This document shows positions 5,549 through 5,688 of a stretch of 5,688 nucleotides of DNA, in pieces. The stretch spans positions 1 to 5,688 of the forward strand of contig JADZBY010000192.1 in NCBI GenBank assembly GCA_020851855.1, in the 5' to 3' direction. Source of the DNA: Anaerolineae bacterium (GTDB lineage: Bacteria > Chloroflexota > Anaerolineae > Aggregatilineales > UBA2796). The notes under the pieces are model-generated. The model was not told the origin of the DNA. It saw only the letters and a list, made by a program, of their open reading frames with translations, and made no database searches. Within the stretch, counting starts at the first letter, position 1. Each line of letters begins with the position of its first letter. Position numbers and translations under genes: made by a program.

Positions 5549-5688
5549 TCAACGCTGGCGTGGCTTGTACCAGGCATTCATCGCCTGGGTGAAGCCGATA
5601 TGAGAATAATACTCGGCAGCGGTGGGCGCTGCCAGCAGCAAGAGCATCACCTCGTCGCCCAGGCGCTTCTCCGTCTCCGCGATCAGCC
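5549..5688 (-). CDS. GNAT family N-acetyltransferase, C-terminal fragment (runs off right edge)
   Basis: A 45-residue open frame enters from the right edge and ends at TGA (5551-5549). It reads LIAETEKRLGDEVM, then LLLLAAPTAAEYYSHIGF, then TQAMNAWYKPRQR. The pattern strand - xAxxxAxxYYxxxGFxxxxxAW is the usual end of a GNAT fold (motif B: helix, then the Y-x-x-x-GF turn). The stop lies 33 bp before the LOTUS-protein gene, pointing to cotranscription. The acetyl-CoA-binding loop and substrate determinants lie outside the window, so nothing can be said about the substrate. It is not a copy of the GNAT gene at 422-1372, whose corresponding turn reads YYPRFGY. Confidence 0.75.
   Translation of the reverse strand, partial: LIAETEKRLGDEVMLLLLAAPTAAEYYSHIGFTQAMNAWYKPRQR

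Overview
This 5.7 kb window is GC-rich chromosomal DNA, probably from a member of the Chloroflexota (Anaerolineae-like). The basis is indirect: high GC, palindromic GTAGGGGCG-type and GGGCTGAAGC-type intergenic repeats, a secreted protein ending in a Pro/Thr tail (PTLTPT), and a helical-repeat protein of a style I associate with that phylum. No rRNA or other phylogenetic marker is present, so the assignment is an inference.

Layout, left to right: (a) minus strand, 1-1372: a GNAT acetyltransferase with a YhbS-like core and a long C-terminal extension (422-1372), followed downstream by the first 114 codons of a UDP-sulfoquinovose synthase (SqdB/SQD1-like) gene that runs off the left edge (1-344). 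(b) A 299-bp divergent intergenic region (1373-1671). It holds a long nested inverted repeat (about 1491-1595), candidate -10 boxes for both flanking genes, and a second copy of the TGCRTATAATGG motif. (c) Plus strand, 1672-3146: two genes 23 bp apart, an exported protein with a signal peptide and one conspicuous Cys (C106), then a 264-aa protein with a DxD motif that may be a GT-A-type glycosyltransferase. (d) A convergent junction (3147-3276) with two near-identical hairpin repeats, one of which touches the stop codon of the next gene. (e) Minus strand, 3277-5688: the C-terminal end of another GNAT protein (5549 to the right edge), a 574-aa protein with an N-terminal OST-HTH/LOTUS-like domain and a helical remainder (3791-5515), and aroQ, a type II 3-dehydroquinate dehydratase with every catalytic residue present (3277-3729). 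Gaps of 33 and 61 bp fit one transcription unit GNAT - LOTUS protein - aroQ.

Functionally, only aroQ (shikimate pathway) and the sqdB-like gene (sulfolipid or sulfosugar precursor) are firm. The genes do not form one evident pathway. The two least described items are the LOTUS protein, which lacks the NYN nuclease often fused to bacterial OST-HTH domains, and the exported protein / DxD protein pair. I see no CRISPR array, transposase, phage gene, tRNA or rRNA.
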